Positions 48,080 to 60,600 of a DNA stretch of 64,000 nt are shown piece after piece. Numbering within the stretch: position 1 is the stretch's first letter; every line of letters begins with the position of its first letter. The stretch spans positions 739,231-803,230 of the forward strand of contig NZ_CP040825.1 in NCBI RefSeq assembly GCF_006228185.1, read 5' to 3'. Origin of the DNA: Mycoplasma nasistruthionis. Its GTDB lineage: Bacteria > Bacillota_I > Bacilli_A > Mycoplasmatales > Metamycoplasmataceae. Position numbers and translations under genes: made by a program. The notes beneath the pieces were generated by a model. The model made no database searches and had not been told where the DNA came from. It was given only the letters and a program-made list of their open reading frames with translations.

Positions 48080-48340
48080 ATGGCAAAAACCAAAGCAGGT
48101 GGATCTACCCGTAACGGTCGTGATTCACATAGTAAACGTCTAGGTGCTAAATTAGGTGATGGACAATTTGCAACAGCAGGTTCAATCATTTATCGTCAAA
48201 GAGGAACAAAAATTTTCCCTGGTGTAAATGTTGGGCGTGGTGGAGATGACACATTATTTACAAAAATCGATGGTTATGTAAAATACGAAAGCAGAAGAAA
48301 TAGAAAGTATGCTTCAGTATACCCTGAAAGACAAAAATAG
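48080..48340 (+). CDS. rpmA: 50S ribosomal protein L27
   Basis: 86 residues. [23 protein letters not shown] and [13 protein letters not shown] are diagnostic. The protein starts MAKTKAGG, so it already begins near the mature end and lacks the 9-12 residue prepeptide that Firmicutes remove with the Prp protease. Correspondingly no prp gene lies between rplU and rpmA. Confidence 0.97.
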   Translation: MAKTKAGGSTRNGRDSHSKRLGAKLGDGQFATAGSIIYRQRGTKIFPGVNVGRGGDDTLFTKIDGYVKYESRRNRKYASVYPERQK

Positions 48341-48359
48341 TCTTTATTAAAAGAAATAA

Positions 48360-48392
48360 TAAAATGTGCTTATTTTTAAGCACATTTTTTTA
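48360..48392 (+). terminator. Terminator after rplU-rpmA
   Basis: Stem AAAATGTGCTT / AAGCACATTTT followed by T7. Confidence 0.88.
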
Positions 48393-48401
48393 ATTACCTT
48401 T

Positions 48402-49130
48402 TTATATGCAATCTTCAAGACTTGTAATTAAATTAGCACCATTTTTTACTAGAAAATTGTTTCCATCATCAAGCGATAAACCAGGGAAGCAATTAACTGG
48501 CTTTCCATTTTCAATGAACTGATTAATAATACCATTCATCGGTGTAATTTTATTAGATGAAAAGATTATTAGTTGCTTAGCAATTAATGATGCTAAAATA
48601 TTAGCTTCTTTAAAATGATGTCTTTTAGGATGTGTTTTTAATGGATACTGCGAAATAATTAAATTATTTTCACTATTATACTCACTTAAATCCACAGTGT
48701 CTAGACCTTCAGATGCTATGTAAATAATTCTTGCATTATGTTGTTTTAAAACTTTTATAAACTCACTTTGTGATGCGAAATTATTAGTTACTATCGTGCA
48801 GTTTTCAACTAGGTGACTAAGGTTTTCGTTAAATAACTTTTGTGTTTGCTCACAGTCTATTTCATTAAGTAAATAAATTTTATTTTTAGCTTCCATTAAG
48901 TTTCAATTACCATAGTAAAACACAATTAATGGAGGTGATTTTAAAGCAAAAAACTCAGTGTAGTAATTTTCATCAAGCACTGTTAAACTTTTAAAATTTA
49001 AGTTTTTGTACTTATTCATTATTTCTAATAATCCTCGTCGTGTAACTTGATCTAATGAACCTAAACCTTTGTTCATTAAATACCTATCGCCTTTATATTT
49101 GTCAACTAAATATAATAATAAATTCTTCAT
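48402..49130 (-). CDS. dprA: DprA/Smf-like DNA-processing protein
   Basis: 242 residues, shorter than typical DprA. A helical N-terminal part is followed by a Rossmann-like part with NARIIYIASEGLD and ISQYPLKTHPKRHHFKEANILASLIAKQLIIFSS, which corresponds to the DprA core (usual SEYP...HFPxRNRIIAGLS). The usual C-terminal winged helix is absent. DprA loads RecA on incoming single-stranded DNA; short forms are found in mollicutes without full competence systems. I prefer ATG 49130 since GAGGT is placed before it; ATG 49142 is possible. It directly follows the restriction gene, separated by a terminator. Confidence 0.75.
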
Positions 49131-49173
49131 TTTATACCTCATATAATAAATAACAAAACCAACAAACTGAACT

Positions 49174-49205
49174 AAAAAAGAACAAACGCACTGTTTGTTC
49201 TTTTA
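49174..49205 (-). terminator. Terminator of the restriction-modification operon
   Basis: Stem AAAAGAACAAAC / GTTTGTTCTTTT with T6 on the minus strand, between the nuclease gene and dprA. Confidence 0.8.
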
Positions 49206-49218
49206 GTTTTGGCATGCA

Positions 49219-50388
49219 TTACTGATTTTTACCATGTATTAATCAGTGTTGATAATTCTTTTCTAAGAATTGCTTTTGCTCTCTAGCTAAGTTAGTAAAA
49301 TAAGGATTTTCAGTATCTATTATAAAATTGTGCCAATCAGACTTATCTCTACTACTTGATTTTTCAATTTTTAATGTTTTCGGATTAAATGTTATTCAAT
49401 TTTTATCAAATAAAGTATGAATATTTGGATCAATTAACAAAACATTATATGGTGAAATAGCTGCTTCAATATTTTCTGGATCAATTTCATTATTTTCATT
49501 AAGTTTAACCAAAGAAGAAAAACTTATAATATGTGCTTTTTCAGGTAAGGGAAAGTCAGTTGTGGTTTGCTCTTTTAAAATTAATCCGTCCTTAATTGCG
49601 TTTTCAACGTTTTGGACATATTTATTTCTAAGTTTTTCTTTAAAAGCTTCGTATTCTCAATTCTTTAATCTTTGAGCTTTCATTGCATTTATTAAATTAT
49701 CAGTCAGATCCTTAATTCAAGTTTTGTATTTTGATTTATTTTTAGGAATAAATTCTTGACTATTTCTATTTCTAAAATCCTCATTAAAACTTAAACTATA
49801 TTCTTTATCAATAAAGTCAATTAAGCTTATTTCTTGTATTTTTTCTAATGCTTCTAATCACTGAATTTTTGTTGCTTTATTTGTTTTTAATTTATAAGTT
49901 TCATGTTTGAAACTGTTATAAAAGTTTCAAAACTCATACTTTTCATATGCCGAATCAGAAGAATAAATAATCATAGGACTAGATTGTGGCGTTTTCTCTG
50001 AACCAGATGGATTAGAACCGGTGAAGTATGAATATTGTGATAAAGCTGTTGTGTTTTTAAATTTTAAGACTAAGTTGATAGTCTCAATTTCTTTTGGTAA
50101 TAAATTTCTGTATTCGTAATTATCTGAATGAGTTAATTCATTACTTAATCCTAGTTGGATTCTAGTTTCGTAATTTGTTTTTCAATGATGTGTTTTAATT
50201 AAATCATTATCAGCAAGTCTGTATTGAGTACCAATGCCAATTTGAATATAACTTTTAACAAATTTCTTCAGTTGTTTATCATACACAAAATAAGCAATAC
50301 CATGCACAATTGCTGATTTTTGTATTTTGGATTTAAAAGCTTTGTTAATAAAAGGAACTGACACTTTTAAATAATTATTAATGTCCAT
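49219..50388 (-). CDS. HNH-type restriction endonuclease of a type II system
   Basis: 389 residues, TGA as Trp. The C-terminal third has an HNH-like pattern: EKAHIISFSSLVKLNENNEIDPENIEAA then SPYNVLLIDPNIHTLFDKNWITF, with a candidate catalytic His in HIISF and the later Asn and His. The N-terminal 250 residues show no recognised domain and could hold the target recognition part. It begins one base after the stop of the methyltransferase gene (TAAAATG), with a GGAG ribosome binding site inside that gene. This pairing makes a restriction function very likely; the recognition site is unknown. Confidence 0.8.
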
Positions 50389-50389
50389 T

Positions 50390-51556
50390 TTAAAACTCCA
50401 AGGTTTCAAATATTGCTTCTAAAACAGGAATAACTATGGCATTACCCATTATAAAAGTTAATTTCGCTTCACTTAAAATTTGTCATTTATTAACTTTATC
50501 AAATTGTGCTTTTGTAAATCCCATGTATCTAAATGCTTCTTGTGCATTCATGATAAAAATTTCATTATTTGAATTGACAATTTTTAATCTAGACAAAGCA
50601 CCTGAAGCAGTTAAGGTAGGTCCAATTCCTTGATCTGAAAAAATTGCATTTTCACTATTAAAGTTAGTGTAATCTCTTAAATGCGACTTGATGATTCCGT
50701 TTGTTTGTTTAAAGTCAGGATAACTGTATGAAGAAAAATCTTTTTCAATTCTTGTAGGGTTTGAATAATCCATTATATCTTTTAATTTAACTTTGCTAAT
50801 TTGTGAATGATTTGCAACTATATCTGTAAATTCAAAGTTAACATTTTCTTTATGACTATTGTGAACTGATAACAAGAACACTCTTTTTCTTGATTGTGGT
50901 GAATTAAAGAATTTAGAATCTAACACATATTCATAACTGCTGTAATTCATTTCTGCTAATCTGTTTTTTCAAGTTTGGTATAGCATATTATGTTTAGCAT
51001 TTTTGATTGCAAAGACATTTTCCATTAATAAAAATTTTGGCATTTCAGAAGGAAGATAACTTCAAGTCATTTCTTCTAAGATTCTGTCAACTTGTCATAG
51101 CAACCCGCTACGAGTAAAACTATCCTTATTCATACCTTTTTGTTTACCTTGGTGTGATAAGTCTTGGCAAGGGAATGAATATGTGAATATATCGATATTT
51201 TTAGGAATTGAAGTACCTTTAACTTTTGAAATATCAAATAAATTATTGTGTTTATCTCTCGACTCAGATAGTAGAGTTGCGTATTGTGAATTAATTAGCT
51301 TTTTACTATTTTCAGGACGCAGTGCCGGTTTTTTAGAATCGAACGATATTGTTATATTTTCATCAACTTTAAAATCAGATAACTTAATATCTTTATGATT
51401 ATTATGAACCAATTCTCAAGCGACTATAGCATCTGTATATCATTCAATATAACCAACAGATAGTGGCTGTCAATTTTTACGTTTAGCTATGTTTTTCAGG
51501 GCTTGAAATTGAGTTCCTATTCCGGCAAATAGTTCAAAAATCTTAATTGTTTTCAT
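50390..51556 (-). CDS. C5-cytosine DNA methyltransferase (type II)
   Basis: 388 residues, TGA as Trp. Motif I ELFAGIGTQFQAL, motif IV FPCQDLSHQGKQKG with the catalytic Cys, motif VI LLMENVFAI, motif VIII QSRKRVFLLS and motif X MGNAIVIPVLEAI are all visible in order. The target recognition domain lies between motifs VIII and X (about residues 225-350). The enzyme protects host DNA from the adjacent HNH nuclease. The start at 51556 is preceded by GGTGG; an ATG two codons upstream is the alternative. Transcription should come from the TTGACT / TATAAT promoter interrupted by TA repeats. Confidence 0.92.
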
Positions 51557-51623
<67 letters not shown>

Positions 51624-51690
51624 GCAGAAAGTAGAACTATTGCATTTAAGGAGGGTTAAAATGTAAATTTATCGCAGTTAAAAATAAAAT

Positions 51691-51794
51691 AAAAAAAGAC
51701 TTTTAAGCCTATGACAGTAGCCTAAAAGTCTAAAAATAGTATATATTTGTGCAAAAATTAGAGTTTAAAAATGTAGGCTTTGCCTACATTTTTA
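51691..51794 (-). terminator. Two hairpins after deoC
   Basis: AAAATGTAGGC / GCCTACATTTT (51767-51794), 22 bp past the deoC stop, is a perfect terminator with T tail. A second imperfect stem AGACTTTTA / TAAAAGTCT (51697-51731) follows with T7 on the minus strand. They insulate deoC from the opposing promoter region. Confidence 0.75.
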
Positions 51795-51815
51795 TTGTGA
51801 ACTAATTAGGAGTAA

Positions 51816-52478
51816 TTAGTAACCACCTTTTGCTTCTTTACCTTCAATGATTGCAACTGAACGGCTTGTTCCAAATCTTGATGCACCAGCATTTTGCATA
51901 GCGATTAAGTCATCTAAGTTTGAGATTCCTCCGGCTGCTTTAATTAATAAAGTGTCTCCAGCAGTTTGTTTCATGATTTCGATATCTCTTAAGTTTGCTC
52001 CACGGAATGAAAAACCAGTAGATGTTTTGATGAATTCAGCACCTGATTTCATAACAATTTTGGTTGCCTCTTCAATTTCTTTTTCACTCAACAATGCTGT
52101 TTCGATAATAACTTTTAAAACATGATCTTTACATGCTTCTTTAACTTTTTTAATATCGTTTAAAACACTTTCATAATCCCCTTGTTTAAAACGCCCGATA
52201 TTCATAACCATATCAATTTCATCAGCACCATGTTCAATAGCTAATTTTGTTTCAAAAGCTTTAGCTTGAGTAATCATAGCACCTAGTGGGAAACCAACAA
52301 CTGATGTAATTCCTACACCACTTCCTTCTAGTTGTTCTTTTGCGTATCTAACTCAAGTTGAGTTAACACAAATTGTTTTAAATTGATATTGTTTTGCTTC
52401 AGCAATTAATTTATCAATATCTTTTTTAGTTGCTTCCGGCTTTAAATAAGTGTGGTCAATCATTTGATTGTAATTCAT
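51816..52478 (-). CDS. deoC: Deoxyribose-phosphate aldolase
   Basis: 220 residues. The Schiff-base Lys lies in FIKTSTGF, with supporting motifs [18 protein letters not shown] and IKAAGGIS. It splits 2-deoxyribose-5-phosphate into acetaldehyde and glyceraldehyde-3-phosphate, the last step of deoxynucleoside breakdown. Third gene of deoD-pdp-deoC; 25 bp after pdp with an AGAGGT ribosome binding site. Confidence 0.96.
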
Positions 52479-52503
52479 TTTTGCATATACCTCTAAATCT
52501 AAA

Positions 52504-53799
52504 TTATTTTAATTTATCAAGAATGATTTTATTTTCCACCATTGCTTGATTAAATCTGTATCCTTGTTTTAATTCTTCAACTAATTCTAAATCAATAGGG
52601 TTTGAAGAGTATAAAGTGAATAATACATCACCTTTAGATACTTGTTCGTTTGTTTTTTTGTTTAATGTAATACCAGCTTCGAAATCTAGTTCGTCTTCTT
52701 TTGTTCTACGACCAGCTCCAAGTTTCATTGAAACAATACCAAACACTAAGCTGTCAAAAATTTCTAAATAACCTTCTTGGTCAGCAATAACTTCAAGTTT
52801 GTATTTAGGATTTCAGAAATCAGCAGCCTTTAATTTTTCGACATTACCATTTTGTAATTTAACGAATTCATAGAATTTTTCTAAAGCTTTACCGTTTTTA
52901 ATTACTTCATCAACCATTTGTAACGCTTCTTCATGATTTTTTGCAACTTTAGCTTGTTCTAAAATTGTTGCACATGATGAATAAACCAATTCGTTAAAAT
53001 CAGCAGGACCTTGTCCTTCTAAAGTTCTAATTGCTTCTAAAACTTCATTTTTATTACCGATTTCACGTCCAATTGGTCTAGACATGTTAGTAATTTCTGC
53101 TCTAACGTCAACGTTTAGTTCTTTACCAATACTAATCATTGTTTTAGCTAAAGCAGTAGCACTTTCAAAATCTTTCATAAATGCACCATTACCACATTTA
53201 ACGTCTAATAAAATAGCATTAGCACCTGTTGCTAATTTTTTAGACATAATTGATGATGCAATTAAAGGAATAGATTCAACTGTTGAAGTAACATCTCTTA
53301 ATGCATATAATTTTTTATCAGCAGGAACTAGTTTAGCACTTTGTCCAATAACAGCAATATTGTGATTTTTAACTTGTTCAATAAATGCTTTTTCTGATAA
53401 TTCAACTGTAAAACCAGGGATTGATTCTAATTTATCAATTGTTCCCCCTGTTTGAGCAAGTCCACGACCACTCATTTTAGCCACAGGAGCACCGCAAGCT
53501 GCAACAATTGGTGCAACTGCTAAAGTAGTTTTATCACCAATTCCACCTGTTGAGTGTTTATCAACTTTAATACCTGGAATTTCACTTAAATCAATAACGT
53601 CACCTGAATGCATCATGAAATCTGTCATTGTAGCAATTTCAGTTGCAGTCATTCCATTAAACATAACAGCCATTAAAAATGCACTCATTTGATAATCAGG
53701 AGTTTCATTTTTAACATATGAATTAATTAAGAATTGAATTTCTTCTTTAGTTAATTCTTTATTTAAACGTTTCTTTTCGACTAAATCTACTACACGCAT
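52504..53799 (-). CDS. pdp: Pyrimidine-nucleoside phosphorylase
   Basis: 431 residues. The family signature [17 protein letters not shown] and phosphate-site [13 protein letters not shown] are complete, and the C-terminal domain contains KLGAGR. It releases uracil or thymine and (deoxy)ribose-1-phosphate. Three bases separate it from deoD, so the two are translationally close. Confidence 0.96.
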
Positions 53800-53802
53800 G
53801 TA

Positions 53803-54507
53803 TTATCTTGCTAAGTTAAGAGCAATCTCCATCATTTTTGTGAAAGCTGTTTGACGTTCTTCAGCTGAAGTTTCTTCGTGTGTAATTAAGTTATCACTGA
53901 TTGTTAATAAACAAGCAGCTTCTTTACCTGTAGCTTCAGCGTTTGTGAATAATGCATATGATTCCATTTCAACACATAATGATTGTGTGTCTTCAATTCT
54001 TTGTTGTACTGGAACAACTGAGTAAAATACGTCTGATGAGTGTACTCTACCTTCGTTTAATGGAATGTTTAAGTCTTTAGCAATGGCTTTAATTTCATTG
54101 TTTAAGTTTGCTGAAGGGAAAGCAACGTTTCCTTCTTTACCTAAAGCGATTCTTCTGAATGCATCACCATCAGCGTAAGCTTCTGAAGCTAAAACAACTT
54201 CATATAGACCTAAATCAGCTTTATATGATCCTGCTGATCCAATTCTGATGATTCTATCTACATCGTAGAATTTGAATAATTCATATGAGTAAATTCCGAT
54301 TGATGGACATCCCATACCACTTCCAGCAACTGTAACTGGTTTTCCTTTGTATGTTCCTGTAAACATAAACATGTTTCTAACTGAGTTAACTTGAACATAT
54401 CCAGGATCTAAGAAAGTTTCAGCTATAAATTTAGCTCTTAATGGATCTCCTGGCATAATAACTGTTTTAGCGATTGAGCCTTTTGGGGCATTAATGTGTG
54501 GTGTCAT
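53803..54507 (-). CDS. deoD: Purine-nucleoside phosphorylase (DeoD type)
   Basis: 234 residues, typical of hexameric DeoD. Visible: MPGDPLRAKFIAETFL (phosphate and ribose site), GSGMGCPSIGIYSYELF, RIGSAGSY and CVEMESYALF (base site). A strong AGGAGG lies before the ATG. First gene of the deo cluster, which salvages nucleosides as base and energy source. Confidence 0.97.
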   Translation of the reverse strand: MTPHINAPKGSIAKTVIMPGDPLRAKFIAETFLDPGYVQVNSVRNMFMFTGTYKGKPVTVAGSGMGCPSIGIYSYELFKFYDVDRIIRIGSAGSYKADLGLYEVVLASEAYADGDAFRRIALGKEGNVAFPSANLNNEIKAIAKDLNIPLNEGRVHSSDVFYSVVPVQQRIEDTQSLCVEMESYALFTNAEATGKEAACLLTISDNLITHEETSAEERQTAFTKMMEIALNLAR

Positions 54508-54644
54508 AATATTTTCCTCCTAAATGATTTGAATTATTTAAATATTTGACTTAACTTGTCTTATTAATCTTTAATATTTTACTCTTTTATAATTTAAAAC
54601 TTAACATTTTGTTAAACTCTATGAATTTTAAGCGACCTTAAAAC

Positions 54645-54672
54645 AAAAAATCCAGATTGCTCTGGATTTTTG
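54645..54672 (-). terminator. Terminator of the giant surface protein gene
   Basis: Stem AAAATCCAGA / TCTGGATTTT followed by T6 on the minus strand. Confidence 0.88.
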
Positions 54673-54679
54673 TGTGAAA

Positions 54680-57600
54680 TTATTTCTTAAAGACAAAGGT
54701 AATAAAACCAATTAATCATAAAACTACTGATGCTGCAAGCATGAATGGTCATCAAGGAGTTTTGCTTTCATCATTAGGATTATTGTCTAAATCAATTTGG
54801 TTTAATTGGTCTTTAACAACATCAATTAAGATATTTGGAATATTTGATTCTGTTTTATTGATGTTGTCTAGTTTTTCTAAAATAGATTTGACTTCTTGTT
54901 TGTCTTGGTCTGAAAAATCTTCATTTAGACCTAGTTTTTCTTTAAGTTTGAAGTATGAAGTATCATTTAGAACTTCATCAAGTTGTTTTAAGTTTGCCGG
55001 GTTATTTGTTGCATTTTCTTTAAATTTATCATGCATTCCATCTTTTAATTGATTATATGCGTCAATTAATGAGTTTGCTTCGTTAACAAGTTTGTTTCTT
55101 AGACTATCAAATGCATCAATTGTGCCTGAATTCAAGGCTTTATTAGCATTAATTGCATTAACTTTGTCAACTAAATCTTTGATTTGTTTGATTTGATCTG
55201 AATTTTGCTTAGAAACGCTTGATTTTTTGAAGTTATTTGTAGCTTTAGCTAAGTCCTGTAGGGCTTTAAGGTTTGAATTGTCAATTAATTTATCAAGTTC
55301 TGATAGCTCAGCAAAAACTGGTTTAGTTTTTCCTTGATAATAAGGATTTAATAATTCTTGAGCTATTTGTGAATTTAATTGTTCTAGCTTAGCTTTTTCT
55401 TGGTTTAAAGTAGCTAAATCATTATTATTTAATTTATCTTTAATTTGACCAAGTAATTCATTTATCTTATTAGCAATTTGGTTAACTGCATCAGTTTCTT
55501 GTTTATTATTCTGAGCGTTGTATAAACCTTCTGGAGCATTATTTGAGTATAAATCAGCTTTTGTTTGATCTGATAAATTACTTAAAGTATTAACATCAAG
55601 ACCTGTGTTTTTGTTGCCATTTACAGGTTCTTCTGATGAGAATTTATCAATTTGCCCTTGTAGTTGTTTTAATTTATCAATAGCATCTACAAGACCTTGT
55701 TTTAATTCTAATTTTGCAGGTTGTGATTCTTTAAAATCGTTTAAAGCAGTTTCAAGATTTGTTTTAGCAGCTAAATATTGTTGTTGTAGATTGTTAGGTG
55801 AATTTTTAAATTGATTTGAGTTTTGAGTAGAATTGTTTAATTCATCTTCAGCACGCTTAATTAAATCTGAAATTGTTGAACCATTGTTAACTTGATCTGC
55901 TTTTTCTGCTAAATCATTTTTAATTTTGTTAATAGCTTCAGGGTCTAAACTTTGACCGTTTTCAATCGCTTCATTAGCGTCAGCAATTAATTTATCTAAC
56001 TCTTTTATCGCTTCTGGGTCGGCATAAACATAGTTTTTATGACTTGGTGAATTTGGATCAATTAAAGTTGCATGAGTATCATTGTTAACTTGTTTAATTT
56101 GCTGCATTGCTGTATTTACAACTCTTGCATTGTCAACAATTGTTTTAGCTTCTTCGGTTGAGCTAGCAGCAATTAATTGTTTTTCAACTTCTGCTTTTTG
56201 ATTGTTGTTTAATTCGTCTAAGTCTTTTAGTTTAAGTAATTGCTCAATTTTGTAGTTGTTTAATGCTTGTTTAGATGCTTGGTTATCAATTTGCTCTCCA
56301 GTTGAATTAGTATCATTTGAAACTTGTTTTGATTGTTCAACAGTGTCTAATTCTTGCGGAATATTAAATCCGTCTGGAATAGATGGTGCTTTTTCAATTT
56401 CATTATCTAAGTTATTTGTATCAACAGCCCTAGATAAGTCGTTGTAAGCTTTTAAAATATCATTAATTGATGATTCATCATTAATTGCAGTAGCATTAGC
56501 TAATTGTTTTTGAAGTTTTTGAGACTTAGGCTCAAGTTCTTGAGCACGTTTAATTAAATCATTTAATAACTCTCTTTGCTCATTTTTATAGTTGTTTAAA
56601 GCATCTGAAGCTTCTTTAATAACTTCATTTAATTTATCAGCAGCTGCATCATTTGCCTGCTTGCTTTCGTTAGTTTGTAAAGCATTTTTAGCATCTACTA
56701 AAGCTTGTTTAAGTTTGTTTGCAACTTCTTGATTATCGTTTTGATTTAATTTATCAAAAACATCTACTAATCCTTGACCATCTTCAATTGCTTTAGTTAA
56801 TTTATCTTTAGAAAGTGCATTTGTTAAATTATTTTTAGCTTGTTCAATTGCTTGTGGTGTTGAATCAGGATTATTAACAGTGTTTTGAGCATTTTCCAAC
56901 GCTTCTTTTAAAGCATCAGACATATTGTTGCTTGGAACTTTTTGAGCTTCTTTAATTAAGTTTTCAAGTTCATTAACTTTAACAGCTTTATCTAGTTTAG
57001 CCACTTTGTCAGCAACTTCTTGGTCACTTAAAGTGTTTGAATTGTCATTTAATTGAGCCTTATCTTGTTGTATTAAGTTATTTAAAGCTTCATTGATTGG
57101 ATCTTGTTTTGAAGCTTCATCAACAGCTTTAAATAAATCTTCTTTAGTTTTAGCATTTGCTAAATCTTGTTTAGCTTGTTCAAGTTGATCTTTAGTTGAA
57201 GTTGGGTTTTCTAAAACCTCTTTCGCTTTGTTTAAAACGGCTTGTTTAAATGAATCTGAGTTTTTTAAGTCTTCTGGTAAGTTGTTTATATCGTTTTCAA
57301 GTTCTTTTTTAGCAATTTGTTTATCTAAGTCTTCTTTGGCTTGAATTAACTCTCTTGCAGAAGGAGTTGCATCTGAAGCTGTTTTAGCTTTAGCATTATC
57401 TAACCCAGTTCCTGTAATGCCTAAAGTTTCAGCTTTACTAATAGATTTTTTAACTTCTTCTTTAAGTTTTTCTAATCCTTGAATTGCTTCATCAACAACC
57501 GCGTTTAAGGTGTTAGCTTCTTGTTGGAAGTGTTGTTTAGGGTTTTCAGGGTCTTTAGGTAATTCAGCTTTGGCATGTTCTAAGGCTGATTGAATATCTT

Positions 57601-60600
57601 GTTTAGCTTTTTCTAATTTAGCAACATCTGATGCTAATTCTGGATTAGTATCAGATGCATTATTGTTTAGTTTGCTTAAAACATCTTCAGCTTTAGCAAT
57701 TGCTTTATTTAATGGCTCTTTATCAACTGTTTTATTTAATTCTTCAATAGCTTGTTTAATAGCTTCAACATCTGTTGAGTCTGTTTTGGTTTTAGCCTTA
57801 ACAATAGCATCTGAAAGTGGTTGAGATTTGTCTTGAATGTTTTCGGCATGCTTAATGGCTTTGTCAAGATTTAATAATTCAGTATTAAGTTTTAAAGCAT
57901 CAGCAGCAGCTTTAATTTGAGTTGGATCTTTTTGTTCTAAATTGCTGTATAAATCATTTGCATTTTTAATTGCTTCTTTTAATTTATCTGAGGCATTTGA
58001 GTCATTTGTAGCTTGTGTAGAAGCTTTAGCAATTTCTTTAGCTAATTCTTCTTTATCAATTGCATTTTGAAGTTTTTTAATTTCTTCATTGATTTTATTT
58101 TGAACTTCAAGTGCTTTTTCTTCTGTTAGTTGATCATTAATTAAGCTTTTTACATTGCTTAATAATTCATTAGCGGCATTTTTAGCTTCAGTTAATCTTG
58201 TTGAAGGATCGACAGTTTCATTAGCTTTTTTAATTAAATTATCTAATTTAGCTACTGATATAGCAGCAGTTAACTTATTAATCTCTTGTTGAAGCTGAGT
58301 TGAACTAGCGCTTCCGTCTGCTAGTTTTTCTTGAGCTGATTGCAAGTGTGGGGCTAGATTTTCATTATCTTTAATTGCATCATTTGCCTTAGTTTGATTA
58401 ACTAATTGTTCTAACAGTCCATGAACATTATCAGCATTTTTAGCCTTTTCAATTGCATCTTTTAAGTTATCTGTGGCTTCTTTAATAGTTGCTTCAGAAG
58501 CTTCTTTGTTACTAAAGACTTGTTTTGCATTATTTAAGGCATTTTTAAGCACTAAATAAGTATCTTTATTTGGTTTAGTTTTTGCTTCTTCAATTGCTTG
58601 TTCAAGTTCAATTTTAGCAATAGATTCTTTTAAATCAGCAATAGCACTAGGGTATAGTGAAGTTTCTTTTCTAGCTAAAATATCTTTAGCTTTTTGGATT
58701 TCATCTTTAGCATGTGGATTTTGGTCTGAAACTTTAGCTTCAGCATCTTTTACTAATTTCTCAAGCTCATTGGCCTTAACTAAATCTTTTAGTGGATTAT
58801 CTTGTCTTGTATAGTCTGAGTTGTCTTGTGAACCTTGTTCTAGCAAGTTTTTAGCTTTTTCTAACTCATTTGTTAAATCTTGCGATTTATCAGTTAAATC
58901 TTTAGCCAGTTCATAAGTTTTTTGTAATTCATCTTTAGCTAAGGTTTCATTTAATTTAGCTAAATCTTGTCTTAATTGTTCAGCATTATCTGTATCAACA
59001 GTTGCTTGAATTTCTTGTTTTACTTGTTTAGCTTTATCAGAAGCTGAATCAGTAATTCTAGCCAGTTTTTCTTTAACTGCTTTCCTTAAAGCATCAATCG
59101 TAATTTGAGCTAAAGCATCTTTTAATGCTTTAGTAGCACTATCAACAGCTGATTTATCTGAATTTGTTCCCTCATTACCTTGTATTGGTCTAATTCCTTT
59201 AGCATTATTAAATGCTGTATTAAAGGCGTTTTTCTGATCATCAGTTAGTAAAGGAATAATATCTCTTGAATCATTAGTGAATTTTTCAGCTAGGTCTACT
59301 TGAGTTTTTAGTTCGCCCATTGCATCATTTAATTGTTTTGTTTTATCAATAAACGGCACTAATGAGTTAAATTGATTTACAGAAGTATTATTAATATCAT
59401 TTTTTAATGATTGATTTTGTAAATTATTTAAGTTTGAAGCAACATCAACTTTGTTGTTGAATTGTTGTTTTAAGTTGTTTAGAATTTTGTTGTAAGCAGC
59501 TTCATATTGCTCTTGATTATTTACTTCAACACCATCTAAACTAGTTGCTTGATTGAATTGATCTTGGCCAATGTATTCTTTGATTTTTGGATCAATTGTA
59601 GCAATTACATCTTGTAATTTCTTCTTAAATCCATTTAGATTATTGAATTGTGTATCTAAAGCTGTGTATAGATTTTCGATTTCTTGTGAATCAGTGTTAG
59701 AAAAAGTACCGAAGTTTGAACCATGTGCATTAGAATAAGCTGTATCAAATTCTTGTTTATTAGGTGATAAATTGTGTTTATCTGTATTTAAAGTATTTGA
59801 TGAATTAATTTGATCAACCAATGTTTTTAACTTAGCGGTTTTGTCTGCAATTGGCATTACAGTAGTTGTTTCAAAGTTTGAAACAACATCAGTATTAAAG
59901 TTGTCTCCACTAATAAATTTAGGATCTTTTTTAAATTCAGCTTTTAATGTGTCTTTTTGTGGTTGTGTTAAATCATCAAATTTAGGATCTGCATCAAGAT
60001 CACTTACTAATTTATTAGCATCAACCATCATTTTGTTAATATTTGCAACTGTGGTTGCTAAATTAGGGGTATCTGTAAGAGTTTTTGCTTTGTCTAAAAT
60101 TACTAAAGCATTAGTTTTATCAGTATTGTTTAAGTTATTGTTGGCTTCTAATTTAGTTTTCACTTTTTCTTTAACTAATGTGTCAAACGCTTGGTTGAAG
60201 TAATTTTCAACTTCTGCAGGATTGAAATTAACCTTAGACAAGAAACCATTTTCTTTTTGGTGTTGAATATATTGATTTGCTTGTTCATCGGTTAAAATTG
60301 ATGCATCATTTGTTTTAGCAACTAATGATTTAATTTTGTTAATTAAAACTTGTGCTTCACCGTTTAAGTTATCTTTTGCAGTGTTTAATTGAGTTAGAAG
60401 TTGATTAATTTTTTCAGGATTATAGTATTTAACCTCATAGTTCTTAGCAGCAGACACTAGATTAAACACTTCCTGCGGCATTTTGTTAGCTTCTGTCGGT
60501 GAAACTATTGCTTTTTGAATCACTTTGGCAGCTTCAACAAATTTGTTGTTAAATTCAGTCTTAAGAGCAGGATCAGCATCTAAATAAACAGGTTTATTAA

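Noticed and set aside
54741..60203. Plus-strand frames opposite the giant surface protein
   Set aside because: They are shadows of a Lys/Glu/Leu-rich coding strand, rich in Ser, Phe and Leu, and have no start signals.
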